From Pseudomonadota bacterium (GTDB lineage Bacteria > Pseudomonadota > Alphaproteobacteria > Rhizobiales > Rhizobiaceae), in NCBI GenBank assembly GCA_023451735.1, contig JAEXYH010000079.1:93448-157447 (forward strand): a stretch of 64,000 bases of DNA, read 5' to 3'. Below the pieces are notes generated by a model. That model had not been told where the DNA came from. It made no database searches and worked only from the letters and a program-made list of their open reading frames with translations. Position 1 is the first letter of the stretch. Every line of letters starts with the position of its first letter. A program made the translations under genes and the position numbers. This document shows positions 45,279 to 54,353 of the stretch, piece by piece.

Positions 45279-46717
45279 TGAGGCGTAATCGTAAAGTAAA
45301 GATCCTTGCCACGCTCGGTCCGGCGTCGTCGGAAGAGGCAATGATCCAGAAGCTCCACGAAGCAGGAGCCGACCTGTTCCGTATCAACATGAGCCACGCC
45401 AGCCATGACATGATGCGCACTTTGATCGAGCGTATCCGCTCGGTCGAGAAGAAGTCGGGTCGCCCGATCGGTATTCTCTGTGACTTGCAGGGACCGAAGC
45501 TTCGCGTCGGCAAATTTGCCAATACCAAAGTAACCCTGACACCAGGTCAGACATTCACGCTCGACAACAACGAAGCGCCGGGTGATGAAAACCGCGTCTA
45601 TCTTCCCCATCCGGAAATCCTCGAAGCCGTAAAGGCAGGTGATCGCCTGTTAATTGATGACGGCAAGCTGGCCCTGAAGGCCATCGAATCCGACGGCAAG
45701 AAGATCGTCTGCACCGTTGTTGCCGGCACCAGCATTTCCGACCGCAAGGGCGTCAGCCTGCCCGATACGATCCTCACCGTTGGCGTCCTGACCGACAAGG
45801 ACCGTTCCGATCTCGATGCGGTTCTTGCTACCGAAGACGCCGACTGGGTCGCGCTGTCCTTCGTGCAGCGTCCGGAAGATCTGGCCGAAGTGCGCAAGAT
45901 CGCGCGCGGCCGCGTCGGCATCATGTCGAAGATCGAAAAGCCGCAGGCTATCGAGCGCATCGATGAAATCATCGAACTTTCCGATGCCGTCATGGTTGCC
46001 CGTGGTGACCTTGGCGTGGAAATGCCGATCGAAATGGTGCCGGGCATCCAGAAGCAGCTGACCCGCGCCTGCCGCCGTGCAGGCAAGCCGGTCGTGGTTG
46101 CCACCCAGATGCTGGAATCGATGATCACGGCACCGGTCCCGACCCGCGCGGAAGTCTCTGACGTATCGATCGCCGTCTTCGAAGGCGCCGATGCCGTCAT
46201 GCTGTCGGCGGAATCCGCCTCCGGCCAGTATCCGGTCGAAGCCGTCTCGATGATGGCGTCGATTGCCCGTCAGGTCGAGCAGGATCCGCTCTATCCGAGC
46301 ATCATCTACGCACAGCGCGCAACGCCGGAAGCCACGGGCTCCGACGCGATCTCGCTTGCTGCCCGTCAGATCGGTGAAACGCTCAAGGCTGCTGCGATCG
46401 TCACCTACACGCAGTCCGGCGCAACGGGCCTGCGCGCCTCGCGCGAGCGTCCGAACGTGCCGATCCTGGCACTCTCCCCGAGCGTCAAGACGGCTCGCCG
46501 TCTCGCCGTCTGCTGGGGCCTGCATTGCGTGGTAACCCATGACGCGACCGATCTCGACGACATGGTGAACCGTGCTGCACGCATCACCGTGACGGAAGAG
46601 TTCGGCAAGCCCGGCGACCGGATCATCATCTCGGCCGGCGTTCCGCTCGGCACGCCCGGTTCGACGAATATGCTGCGCATTGCCTATATCGGTGCGGACG
46701 GCCAGACCGGCGCGTAA
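45278..46717 (+). CDS. pykA: Pyruvate kinase
   Basis: A 479-residue glycolytic enzyme that makes pyruvate and ATP from phosphoenolpyruvate. ATLGPASSEE, FRINMSHASHDM, LCDLQGPKLRVG, the active-site lysine motif IMSKIEKPQAIERIDEI, MVARGDLGVEMP and ATQMLESMI are all present, as is the C-terminal allosteric domain (about 350-475). ATG 45278 overlaps the DUF1036 stop by one base. A terminator follows. Confidence 0.97.
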   Translation: MRRNRKVKILATLGPASSEEAMIQKLHEAGADLFRINMSHASHDMMRTLIERIRSVEKKSGRPIGILCDLQGPKLRVGKFANTKVTLTPGQTFTLDNNEAPGDENRVYLPHPEILEAVKAGDRLLIDDGKLALKAIESDGKKIVCTVVAGTSISDRKGVSLPDTILTVGVLTDKDRSDLDAVLATEDADWVALSFVQRPEDLAEVRKIARGRVGIMSKIEKPQAIERIDEIIELSDAVMVARGDLGVEMPIEMVPGIQKQLTRACRRAGKPVVVATQMLESMITAPVPTRAEVSDVSIAVFEGADAVMLSAESASGQYPVEAVSMMASIARQVEQDPLYPSIIYAQRATPEATGSDAISLAARQIGETLKAAAIVTYTQSGATGLRASRERPNVPILALSPSVKTARRLAVCWGLHCVVTHDATDLDDMVNRAARITVTEEFGKPGDRIIISAGVPLGTPGSTNMLRIAYIGADGQTGA

Positions 46718-46745
46718 TCGTCCTGACATAGTTGGGAAGTAGCAG

Positions 46746-46778
46746 ACGGCCGGAGCAATCCGGCCGTTTGTCGTTTGG
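46746..46778 (+). terminator. Rho-independent terminator after pykA
   Basis: ACGGCCGGA pairs with TCCGGCCGT around GCAA, then TTGTCGTTT. It lies directly before the next gene's ATG (46786), so it may also reduce read-through into that gene. Confidence 0.8.
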
Positions 46779-46785
46779 AATACAC

Positions 46786-47316
46786 ATGTCCATAACCAAT
46801 CCATTGTCTTCCGTAGCGCCTGTGATCGAAACCGACCGTCTCAGGCTGCGAGCGCCAAAAATGACGGACTGGCCGATCTATGCGGAGTTCATGAATTCGG
46901 ATCGAGCCACGCATATGGGCGGTCCTTTTGCGGAGGCTATTGCCTGGGGCATGTTCTGCCATGACGTGGCGCAATGGCCGCTGATGGGACATGGCTCGCT
47001 GATGATCGAGAGACGTGTCGACGGGACCTGTGTCGGTCAGGTGGGCATCAATTCCGGCCCGCTGTTTCCCGAGCATGAACTGGGCTGGCTGCTTTATCCC
47101 GGCTTCGAAGGGCAGGGTTATGCTCTGGAGGCAGCGATCGCCCTGCGTCGCTGGGGTTCTGAGGTGCTCGGATTGCAGACGCTGGTCAGCTACATTCATC
47201 AGGACAACGAAAAATCCCGGCGGCTGGCCGAAAGACTGGGCGCCGTGCTGGACGAGACTGCGGAGCGACATGACCCGGCGGATGTGGTTTACAGGCACAG
47301 CAAGGCAGCACGATAA
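46786..47316 (+). CDS. GNAT-family N-acetyltransferase (RimJ/RimL type)
   Basis: A 176-residue acetyl-CoA-dependent transferase. ETDRLRLRAPKMTDWPIYAEFM opens the fold, GYALEAAIALRRW (preceded by PGFEGQ) is the acetyl-CoA pyrophosphate loop, and VSYIHQDNEKSRRLAERLGA is motif B. Acceptor unknown; the RimJ-like class acetylates protein N-termini or small amines. ATG 46786 lies just behind the pykA terminator, with little room for its own promoter or leader, so expression may come from read-through. It converges with a hydrolase gene. Confidence 0.88.
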   Translation: MSITNPLSSVAPVIETDRLRLRAPKMTDWPIYAEFMNSDRATHMGGPFAEAIAWGMFCHDVAQWPLMGHGSLMIERRVDGTCVGQVGINSGPLFPEHELGWLLYPGFEGQGYALEAAIALRRWGSEVLGLQTLVSYIHQDNEKSRRLAERLGAVLDETAERHDPADVVYRHSKAAR

Positions 47317-47323
47317 TCCGCGC

Positions 47324-48370
47324 TCACTTTCTTTCGATCGTCATTCCCATGGCCGATTGGCCTGAAATTCCGGACTGGGTCAGGCGGGTTTCCGCTCGGC
47401 GTGCCAGAGCCTCCAGGTCACGATCCATACCGGCGATCTTCTCGATGGCGGCTATCGCCACATCTGTCACGACATAATCCGGCTTGTGACCGAGGCCGTG
47501 GACCATGACGAGTTCGGAGTCGGCGATATCGCGGGCAAGCCCCTTTGAATGGATTTCTTCCAGCACGATCGGGTCGCTGTCACCGGTTATGATGACGGTC
47601 GGTGTTTTGATCTGCGTGTAGCGTGGCGAGATGCGTGTGACATAGTCCTGGAGATTGGCCACGTCGATTGCGTTGTTGCGGAAATTCTCCGGCCGCAGCA
47701 CCAGGGCAGGCGCGCCTTCCTCGACATAACGGTCACGGCGGCGATTGGGGCTGAAGACAGACTTTGTTGCACCGTCCATCAGGACGAGGCCTGCAGGCAG
47801 ACTGACGAGGCGCGTAAACCACCAGCCGAGATAGGGTGAAGCCGCGACGGTGTAGTGCCAGTCCACGCCGCCCGGCCAAGGGTGTGTCGCCGGAGCCAGA
47901 AACAGCAAGCCGGCCGTCTTGTCGGGATGGAAGACGGCAAAGCTCGCCGCGATCGCGCCGCCGAAGGAATGGCCGACGATGATCGCCCGATCAATGCCTT
48001 TCAATTCCAATAGTCTGCTGATGGCCGTCGCCTGTCCGTCCGGAAAGCCGTTCTCAGCGCCGCCGCGCTCCGAATAACCATGTCCGGGCCTGTCGACGAA
48101 CAGAAGCTCTGCACGGCCTTCCAGTGCCTCGCGAAAAGCGGCTTCCTGATCGCGCAGGTTCCCGCTTGCGCCATGAATGAAGACGATTGGCGGCAGGGCG
48201 GAATTCGGCGGCCCGGGCAGATGAAGGGCGTTGAGCCTGTAGCCGCCGACATCGGTCAGTTCGCCGTGTTGCGGAAACCGCCGTTCGATCTCGCCGCTCT
48301 TCCAGGCGGTAAAGCCTAAGGCCGCGGCGAAAAGAACGACCAGCAGGACGAGGGGAAGCATCATCGGCAA
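47324..48370 (-). CDS. Alpha/beta-fold hydrolase, membrane-anchored
   Basis: A 348-residue hydrolase with an N-terminal hydrophobic anchor (about 4-22). PIVFIHGASGNLRDQ is the oxyanion-hole strand, GHSFGGA the nucleophile elbow (Ser135), GDSDPIV carries the acid and HGLGHKPDY the histidine. Substrate unknown; similar proteins act on esters or haloalkane-like compounds. A TPR protein gene lies 17 bases upstream on the same strand, so they may be cotranscribed. Confidence 0.87.
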   Translation of the reverse strand: MPMMLPLVLLVVLFAAALGFTAWKSGEIERRFPQHGELTDVGGYRLNALHLPGPPNSALPPIVFIHGASGNLRDQEAAFREALEGRAELLFVDRPGHGYSERGGAENGFPDGQATAISRLLELKGIDRAIIVGHSFGGAIAASFAVFHPDKTAGLLFLAPATHPWPGGVDWHYTVAASPYLGWWFTRLVSLPAGLVLMDGATKSVFSPNRRRDRYVEEGAPALVLRPENFRNNAIDVANLQDYVTRISPRYTQIKTPTVIITGDSDPIVLEEIHSKGLARDIADSELVMVHGLGHKPDYVVTDVAIAAIEKIAGMDRDLEALARRAETRLTQSGISGQSAMGMTIERK

Positions 48371-48386
48371 TCGACCGGAGAAAGGC

Positions 48387-49019
48387 TCACGTACGGTTTC
48401 CGGCGATCTTTTCCGAGAGCTTCGATACGGCTTCCTGCGCGTCGCGATCTGCGGGGTAGACGTTGAGGTACCGTTCCCACGCCTTCAGCGCCAGTTCGTC
48501 GTCCTCTGCTTCCATAAATATGCCGGCCAGGCCAGCGAGTGCGCCAAAGTGGCGAGGTTCGCGTTTCAGCACTTCGGCAATGTCGGCCATCGATTTGCGG
48601 CGATCCCCCATCGTGTAGTGAAGGGTGGCGCGACGATTCCAGCCTTCCGTGAAGGCGGGGTCGAGAAGGGTTACGCGGTCAAGGAAGTCTAGCGCCGCAG
48701 CATTCTTCTTTTCCTTGATGGCTTCGGCGGACCACTGCATCAGCAGATTGACCGTCGCGCTTCCCGAATCGTTCATCTCGGCGATGATCTGGCTGGCGAC
48801 ACCTTTGGCCTTTTCCGGATCGCGCTCACGCTTCAGCGCCTCGAACAATGTGTCGAGCGGCTTTCTGGTCGAAGGGGCGGGTATGGCCGATTCTGCAGGA
48901 GGTGCCGATGTTTGCGGGGCCGCTTCCGGAGGAGGGGCAGCCTGCGGAGCCTGTGCATGGGCGACAGGGGCCAAGGCGGCCAAAAGCAGAATAGGGGTGC
49001 TCAAAAGCAAATAGCGCAT
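48387..49019 (-). CDS. Exported tetratricopeptide-repeat protein
   Basis: A 210-residue protein. Signal peptide about 1-22 (ending PVAHA), a Pro/Ala-rich linker (23-52), then two or three TPR units (about 95-200; AALDFLDRVTLLDPAFTEGWNRRATLHYTMGDRRKSMADIAEVLKREP). TPR domains bind partner proteins; the partner here is unknown, and it probably acts in the periplasm. It lies 17 bases upstream of the hydrolase gene on the same strand. Confidence 0.85.
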   Translation of the reverse strand: MRYLLLSTPILLLAALAPVAHAQAPQAAPPPEAAPQTSAPPAESAIPAPSTRKPLDTLFEALKRERDPEKAKGVASQIIAEMNDSGSATVNLLMQWSAEAIKEKKNAAALDFLDRVTLLDPAFTEGWNRRATLHYTMGDRRKSMADIAEVLKREPRHFGALAGLAGIFMEAEDDELALKAWERYLNVYPADRDAQEAVSKLSEKIAGNRT

Positions 49020-49112
49020 CCGGATAAGGTAATCCGGATGCGCCGAAGGTCAAAGCCGAATTGTCGCGCTATCGACAATTTGATTGCCGGCGAGAAAACT
49101 CGCCGCCTGCAA

Positions 49113-49238
49113 TCAGCCCTGGCGGGCCTTGAAGCGCGGGTTCTGCTTGTTGATGATGTAGATGCGGCCCTTACGGCGAACCAGACGGTTGTCGCGGTGA
49201 CGAGCCTTCAGCGCCTTAAGCGAGTTCTTGATCTTCAT
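49113..49238 (-). CDS. rpmJ: 50S ribosomal protein L36, cysteine-free (C-minus) form
   Basis: A 41-residue basic protein of the large ribosomal subunit, MKIKNSLKALKARHRDNR then a basic RRKGRIYIINKQNPRFKARQG. It has no cysteine, so it is the zinc-independent type, slightly longer than the 37-38-residue zinc-ribbon form. Codon use is highly biased as expected for ribosomal genes. It stands alone on this strand, about 130 bases from purK. Confidence 0.93.
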   Translation of the reverse strand: MKIKNSLKALKARHRDNRLVRRKGRIYIINKQNPRFKARQG

Positions 49239-49368
49239 TGTACTGGTCCAGCAGTCTGTGGGCTCATAGAGCCGCTTGTCTCTAACAATCGAAAGCGCGC
49301 CGCCTAGTCCCTAAAGAAAAGGGGCGCGCCTCAGGTTGGGGTGCAGATAACCCGAGGCTTTCTCCATG

Positions 49369-50448
49369 TCAACCTTGTGACGAGGTTTTCCGGCCTTTCA
49401 ATTCGGTGACATGGCCCATTTTGCGGCCCGGACGGGCTTCCGTCTTGCCGTAAAGATGGACGAGCACATCCTTCGTTGCGAGCCAGTCCGGCAGTGCCAG
49501 AATGTCGTCGCCGATCAGGTTGGTCATTACGCAGTCGGAATGGCGATCCGGGTCACCCAGCGCAAAGCCGGCCACGGCACGCATATGCTGCTCGAACTGC
49601 GAGATGACGCAGGCAGCCTCCGTCCAGTGGCCGGAATTGTGGACCCGCGGAGCGATCTCGTTGGCGATCAGCGTGCCATCGGCCATGGCGAAGAATTCCA
49701 TGCCGATGACGCCGACATAATCCAGCGCCGCAAGCAGCTTTTCGGCGGCTGCACGGGCTGTGGATGCCGTTTTTTCCGAAACCTTGGCCGGAAGGGCGGA
49801 AGTGTGCAGGATACCGTTGCGATGAACGTTCTCCGCCGGGTCGTAGCAGCGGATCGTGCCATCCTTGGAGCGGGCGGCGATGATCGAAATCTCGCGTTCG
49901 AAAGGCACGAAGCTTTCGAGAATCAGCGGCACGGAGCCAAGTGCTGCATACGCGCCTGCAGCTGAGTCGTCGCTTGAACGGAAAACGCGCTGACCCTTGC
50001 CGTCGTAACCCATACGACAGGTCTTCAGCACGCCCTTGCCGCCAAAGTCGGCGAGCGCTGCTTCAAGCTCCTGCTGGCTGTTGACCGCATGGAAACGGGC
50101 CGTCTCGATGCCGCAATCGTTGAGGAAGCGTTTTTCCACCAGTCGGTCCTGGGCGACTTCCAGAGCCTTGGATGGCGGATAGACCGGAACGGAACGTTCA
50201 AGCGCCTCGGCGGCTGCGACCGGTACGTTCTCGAATTCGTAGGTGACGACATCGCAACGCTTCGCCAGCTCGGCCAGCGCTGCCGGATCGTCATAGGCTG
50301 CGATGATCTGCTCGTTGGCGACCTGCGCTGCGGGACAATCGACCTGAGGTTCGAGGATGATGATGGTAAGGTTCAGTCTTGCTGCTGCCATGGCCAGCAT
50401 GCGGCCGAGCTGGCCGCCGCCGATAATCCCGATCGTCTGGGCCTTCAT
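49369..50448 (-). CDS. purK: N5-carboxyaminoimidazole ribonucleotide synthase
   Basis: A 359-residue ATP-grasp enzyme of purine synthesis that carboxylates AIR with bicarbonate. IGIIGGGQLGRMLAMAA opens the N-terminal domain, KTCRMGYDGKGQ and IANEIAPRVHNSGHWT are ATP-grasp motifs. Start MKAQTIGIIGG at 50448 overlaps the purE stop by four bases (50445-50448): purE and purK are coupled and make consecutive enzymes. Length is typical. Confidence 0.96.
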   Translation of the reverse strand: MKAQTIGIIGGGQLGRMLAMAAARLNLTIIILEPQVDCPAAQVANEQIIAAYDDPAALAELAKRCDVVTYEFENVPVAAAEALERSVPVYPPSKALEVAQDRLVEKRFLNDCGIETARFHAVNSQQELEAALADFGGKGVLKTCRMGYDGKGQRVFRSSDDSAAGAYAALGSVPLILESFVPFEREISIIAARSKDGTIRCYDPAENVHRNGILHTSALPAKVSEKTASTARAAAEKLLAALDYVGVIGMEFFAMADGTLIANEIAPRVHNSGHWTEAACVISQFEQHMRAVAGFALGDPDRHSDCVMTNLIGDDILALPDWLATKDVLVHLYGKTEARPGRKMGHVTELKGRKTSSQG

Positions 50449-50939
50449 GCTTCGTCCATCGGATAGTCGGCAACGGAAGCGCTCTGGCGGGCGCGCCATT
50501 CGTCCAGACGGTAGGCGATATCGTCATCCGAGAGCGCCAGAACGGCGGCGGCAAGAAGCGCTGCATTGACCGCACCGGCGCGGCCGATGGCGAGCGTGCC
50601 GACCGGAATGCCGGCCGGCATCTGCACGATGGAGAGAAGGCTGTCCTGGCCGGAAAGGGCCTTGGACTGGACGGGAACGCCGAAGACCGGCAGCGGCGTC
50701 ATCGATGCAGCCATGCCGGGCAGGTGGGCTGCCCCGCCGGCGCCGGCGATGATCACCTGAAAGCCTTCGTCACGCGCGCCCTTGGCGAAGCTGAACAGGC
50801 GCTCGGGGGTGCGGTGTGCTGAAATGATGCGCGCCTCGTAGTCTATTTCGAGGGCATCGAGGGTCTCGGCAGCGTTCTTCATAGTCTCCCAGTCGGACTG
50901 GCTTCCCATGATGATGGCGACGGGCGGTGTCTCGGCCAT
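50445..50939 (-). CDS. purE: N5-carboxyaminoimidazole ribonucleotide mutase
   Basis: A 164-residue enzyme that moves the carboxyl group from N5-CAIR to C4 to form CAIR. AIIMGSQSDWETM, the catalytic-loop SAHRTPERLFSFA with His, and AGAGGAAHLPGMAA are diagnostic. It is followed by purK with a four-base overlap; a small DUF465 gene lies 10 bases upstream and may be cotranscribed. Confidence 0.96.
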   Translation of the reverse strand: MAETPPVAIIMGSQSDWETMKNAAETLDALEIDYEARIISAHRTPERLFSFAKGARDEGFQVIIAGAGGAAHLPGMAASMTPLPVFGVPVQSKALSGQDSLLSIVQMPAGIPVGTLAIGRAGAVNAALLAAAVLALSDDDIAYRLDEWRARQSASVADYPMDEA

Positions 50940-50949
50940 TTAAGCGTTC

Positions 50950-51153
50950 CTAAGCGATGATGTCGGGCAGGATCTGGTCTTCGATCTGGGTCATCTTGTC
51001 CTTGATGGCGAGCTTTTTCTTCTTCATGCGCTGGACGCGCAATGCATCGCAGCCGACCTGGATCATGGCGTTGATTGCGGCATCATAGTCTTCATGCTCC
51101 TGCCGGAGCTTTGCCAGCGCCAGCCGGATGTCCGCCTGTTCCTGATCGGCCAT
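50950..51153 (-). CDS. DUF465 (YdcH-like) small protein
   Basis: A 67-residue helical protein. IRLALAKLRQEHEDYDAAINAM, LRVQRMKKKKLAIKDKMTQIEDQI is the family pattern: two amphipathic helices with a lysine-rich turn and the KLAIKD core. Function unknown; it is common in proteobacteria. It precedes purE by 10 bases on the same strand and is divergent from a second DUF465 gene. Confidence 0.85.
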   Translation of the reverse strand: MADQEQADIRLALAKLRQEHEDYDAAINAMIQVGCDALRVQRMKKKKLAIKDKMTQIEDQILPDIIA

Positions 51154-51382
51154 GTCTTCAAGTCCCCATATCGATCCGGGCTTGTGACCCGGCCCAGCTT
51201 AATGCGCAAGCTCCTATCACCAAACCACGTTAACGGGAAGTTCGCCAAGGTCACGAATTTGCCGCGTTCTTTTCATGAAAACACCTTCGACAAACGTGGC
51301 GGATCGTGTCACACTTCCGTCGTAAACCTGAAGCTTCGGCCGATGGAGTGGCCGGAGCAGGCAATAAGGAAGGACATGCCAC

Positions 51383-51559
51383 ATGACCATCCAGGCTCAT
51401 ATAGCATCGCTTGAAAAGAAGCACGGCGATCTCGAGGAGGAGCTCCAGGCGATTCTTTCGTCTCCTTCATCAGACGATCGGGAAATCGCAGAGCTTAAGC
51501 GTCGTAAGCTGCGTCTCAAGGACCAAGTGCAGCGCCTCAAGGCGACCACTCGCCATTAA
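51383..51559 (+). CDS. DUF465 (YdcH-like) small protein, second copy
   Basis: A 58-residue helical protein, MTIQAHIASLEKKHGDLEEE then a serine/aspartate turn and EIAELKRRKLRLKDQVQRLK. The heptad pattern and KRRKLRLKD core match the DUF465 family, as in the divergent gene at 50950-51153, though the two are quite diverged. AAGGA precedes the ATG by about 8-9 bases. Coding bias supports it. Function unknown. Confidence 0.8.
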   Translation: MTIQAHIASLEKKHGDLEEELQAILSSPSSDDREIAELKRRKLRLKDQVQRLKATTRH

Positions 51560-51713
51560 GGTCAGCTAAAGAGCCATTCGCCGCGGATCTTGATTTGGAG
51601 ATGATCCGGTAGCGGCACAAAACCCAATCTTCTGTTCTGGTCGTGGTTCATGCGGGCTGCGGCCAGAATTGTTTCTGGAGCCACGTTTTACAGCATCGCC
51701 AATCGTGCGCCTC

Positions 51714-52481
51714 TCAGAAGGGCAACCCATCCCAGAGCAATTTGAGGCCGGCGAGGAAAGCGAGGCCATAGGTCATCGGATAGAAAGTTTCCGCCTTGAG
51801 ATGTTTGACCACGGCGGCTCCGAGCATCGTTGAGACAAGCGCTACGGGCAGAAGTGTTGCCGACAAGGTCAGGTTCGTCGTGTCCAGCGCACCCAGGAAA
51901 AAGTAAGGGATCACCTTCACCGCATTGACGATGGCAAAGAAGCGGATGCTGGCGCCGGTGTATTTTTTCGGGTCAAGCTGCATGGGCAGGACGTAGATTT
52001 GGAAAGGCGGCCCTCCGGCATGGGCAACGAAGCTCGCGTAACCCGACAATGATCCCCAGAATGTCGCTGCGGCCGGTCGGTGAGGAAGAGGGGCAACGAC
52101 TTCGCCTCTTCGGCCGTAGACCTGCCAGAAATAGCGAACCGTGAACAGGATGGTTGCCGAGGCGATCACCAGTCTCAAGGCGTTGTCGGAAACGTAAGCC
52201 GAGGTCGCCCAGCCAAGCGCAATGCCGATCACCCCGCCGGGCATGATCATCAGCAATGTCTTCGGATCGTTGTAGTTGCGCCATGACAGCAGTGCCACGA
52301 TATCCATCAGAATGAGGATCGGCAGGAAAATCGCAGCGGCCTGCACCGGATCGACCGCTAGCGACATGATCGGTACGCCCATAAGGCCGATCGCGCCGCC
52401 AATGCCGCCTTTCGACAGACCAACAAGCATGACTGCCGGCACGGCAGCGAGGAAAAACGAGAGGCTGGGCAGATCTATCAT
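51714..52481 (-). CDS. TauE/SafE-family sulfite or sulfonate exporter-like permease
   Basis: A 255-residue membrane protein with about eight hydrophobic helices. LVGLSKGGIGGAIGLMGVPIM near the N-terminus and the repeated GYASFVAHAGGPPFQIYVLP motif in the second half are the TauE/SafE (DUF81) signatures. Members export or import sulfur-containing or other organic anions; the substrate is unknown. MIDLPSLSFFLAAV at 52481 is chosen because the first helix follows at once; the frame is open 93 bases further to a TTG (52574). Divergent from the ThiE-like gene. Confidence 0.85.
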   Translation of the reverse strand: MIDLPSLSFFLAAVPAVMLVGLSKGGIGGAIGLMGVPIMSLAVDPVQAAAIFLPILILMDIVALLSWRNYNDPKTLLMIMPGGVIGIALGWATSAYVSDNALRLVIASATILFTVRYFWQVYGRRGEVVAPLPHRPAAATFWGSLSGYASFVAHAGGPPFQIYVLPMQLDPKKYTGASIRFFAIVNAVKVIPYFFLGALDTTNLTLSATLLPVALVSTMLGAAVVKHLKAETFYPMTYGLAFLAGLKLLWDGLPF

Positions 52482-52612
52482 CGGGCGGAATGCTGGTGGT
52501 GGTTGATCCTTCAATCCGTCCGGTCTATCGAATTGCGCAAAGGAAAACGAGTGCGGATGCAGGATGATCGACAATCAGATCACCGCGCCCTCCCAAAAAG
52601 ACGGGAAGAAAC

Positions 52613-53266
52613 ATGACCGAACCGGAAAACCGCTGCCGCATCGTGCTGATCGTGCCGGATGAGGCCGACGCCGAACGGCAGGCTAGTCAGTTGCAACAGG
52701 CGCTGTCCGGCGGCGATGTGGCTTCGGTGATTCTGCCACAATACGGACTGGACGATCAGGCCTTCCAGAAGCGGGCGGAAGCGCTTGTGCAGATCACTCA
52801 GGATGCTGGTGCTGCCGCGATCATTTCTGGTGACAGCCGGGTTGCCGGTCGCGCAAAGGCTGACGGACTTCACATGTCGGGTTCGCTGGAAGAGCTTGGC
52901 GAGGCGATCGAGAAATTCACGCCAAAGATGATCGTCGGGGCCGGCGGTGCGAGCGAACGGCATGCTGCGCTCGAGATCGGCGAATTGCGACCGGACTATA
53001 TTTTCTTCGGCCGTTTCGATGGCGATATCAAGCCGGAAGCGCACCCCAAGAATGTGGCGCTTGCCGAGTGGTGGGCGTCGATGATCGAAATCCCCTGCAT
53101 CGTCATGGGTGGCAATGATGCCGATTCGGTCGTTGTCATTGCCGAGAGTGGTGCGGAGTTCGTCGCCTTGCGCGATGCCGTGTTCGCCAGCGCCGATGGC
53201 CCATCCGCAGCCGTTGCCAGGGCCAATGCATTGCTGGACGAAAAAGCGCCACGGTTTGAGGGTTGA
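52613..53266 (+). CDS. thiE: Thiamine phosphate synthase-like protein
   Basis: A 217-residue TIM-barrel protein of the ThiE/TenI family. AAAIISGDSRVAGRAKADGLHMSGS contains the ADGLH motif of the thiazole-phosphate site, followed by MIVGAGGASERHA and DYIFFGRFDGD. The usual VGVS and the GPIFxTxTK region of canonical ThiE are only partly kept (GAGG; FFGRFDG), so it may be a divergent ThiE or TenI-like paralogue. GGGAAGAAAC precedes the ATG. The next gene starts 7 bases after its stop, suggesting an operon with the SEL1 protein. Confidence 0.75.
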   Translation: MTEPENRCRIVLIVPDEADAERQASQLQQALSGGDVASVILPQYGLDDQAFQKRAEALVQITQDAGAAAIISGDSRVAGRAKADGLHMSGSLEELGEAIEKFTPKMIVGAGGASERHAALEIGELRPDYIFFGRFDGDIKPEAHPKNVALAEWWASMIEIPCIVMGGNDADSVVVIAESGAEFVALRDAVFASADGPSAAVARANALLDEKAPRFEG

Positions 53267-53273
53267 TGGTCGC

Positions 53274-54353
53274 ATGCCATCGACGACAAGCCTGAATCGC
53301 CTTTCGGTTAAACTGATGACTGCGCTGCTGCTTTCGGCGGCTGCGGCAAGTTTGGCCCATGCCCAGTCCAGCCGGGTGGTCACGCGTCCCGTCGGGCCTG
53401 ATGCCGGCAAGATGGAGCGGCAACAGCAGCCCGACGGCATCGTGCCTTCAGGCGGCGTCGATCTTTACCGGCGAATGGGGGCGGCACTGCCTGCTCCGCC
53501 TGAGGAAAAGCCGTATGACGGCAAGGTCGACGAGGCTTATGGCGCATACCAGCGCGGCATGTATGTCACGGCGATGAAGCTGGCTCTGGAGCGGGCGCAA
53601 AAGGGGGATGCTGCCGCGCAGACCTTGGTTGCGGAGATGATGACAAAGGGACACGGTATCGCCCGCGACCCCAAGGGGGCTGTCTTCTGGTACGGCCAGG
53701 CTGCGGAAGGCGGTGATGCCGCTGCGATGTTCCAATATGCGCTTCTGTTGATGAAGGGGCGCGACGTCCCGGCCGACAAGAAAAAAGCCGACGATTACAT
53801 GCGCCGCGCGGCGGAAGCCGGCAATTCGGCGGCCCAGTTCAACTGGGGCCAGATCCTGATTTCGGACAATCCTGGCGACAAGGGCATGGAGCTGGCATTG
53901 CCCTTCTATGAAAAATCCGCCAGCCAAGGCGTCGCTGACGCGCAATATGCCGTGGCGCAGCTTTATATCTCATTGCGGGAGCTGTCCCCCACCAAGAAGG
54001 CGCAGGCCCGAGACTGGATGCAGCGTGCTGCCAAAGCGGGCTACGACACCGCCCAGCTCGACATGGGCATCTGGTACGTCAACGGTGTCGGTGGCGAGCG
54101 GGATTTTGACAAGGGATTCGAATGGCTGAGGATTGCCGCAATGCGTGGCAATGTCGTGGCCCAGAACAAGCTCGCCTATCTTTATATCAATGCGCTCGGC
54201 ACTCGACCCAATCCTGTGGAAGCCGCCAAGTGGTATGTGCTCTCACGGCGGGCAGGCCTGCAGGATGCGGGGCTGGAGGATTTCTATCTCGGCATCAATG
54301 AAGACCAGCAGAAGCAGGCGATCGACGCAGCCAACAAGTTCAGGCGTGATTAA
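53274..54353 (+). CDS. SEL1-like repeat exported protein
   Basis: A 359-residue protein with a signal sequence (about 1-32, ending ASLAHAQ) and a run of about six SEL1/TPR-like repeats from residue 85 to the end: AAAQTLVAEMMTKGHGIARDPKGAVFWYGQAAEGG, AAMFQYALLLMKGRDVPADKKKADDYMRRAAEAGN and so on. SEL1 domains scaffold protein complexes. It is probably periplasmic. ATG 53274 lies 7 bases after the ThiE-like stop. Its end overlaps the convergent DUF1648 gene by four bases. Confidence 0.85.
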   Translation: MPSTTSLNRLSVKLMTALLLSAAAASLAHAQSSRVVTRPVGPDAGKMERQQQPDGIVPSGGVDLYRRMGAALPAPPEEKPYDGKVDEAYGAYQRGMYVTAMKLALERAQKGDAAAQTLVAEMMTKGHGIARDPKGAVFWYGQAAEGGDAAAMFQYALLLMKGRDVPADKKKADDYMRRAAEAGNSAAQFNWGQILISDNPGDKGMELALPFYEKSASQGVADAQYAVAQLYISLRELSPTKKAQARDWMQRAAKAGYDTAQLDMGIWYVNGVGGERDFDKGFEWLRIAAMRGNVVAQNKLAYLYINALGTRPNPVEAAKWYVLSRRAGLQDAGLEDFYLGINEDQQKQAIDAANKFRRD

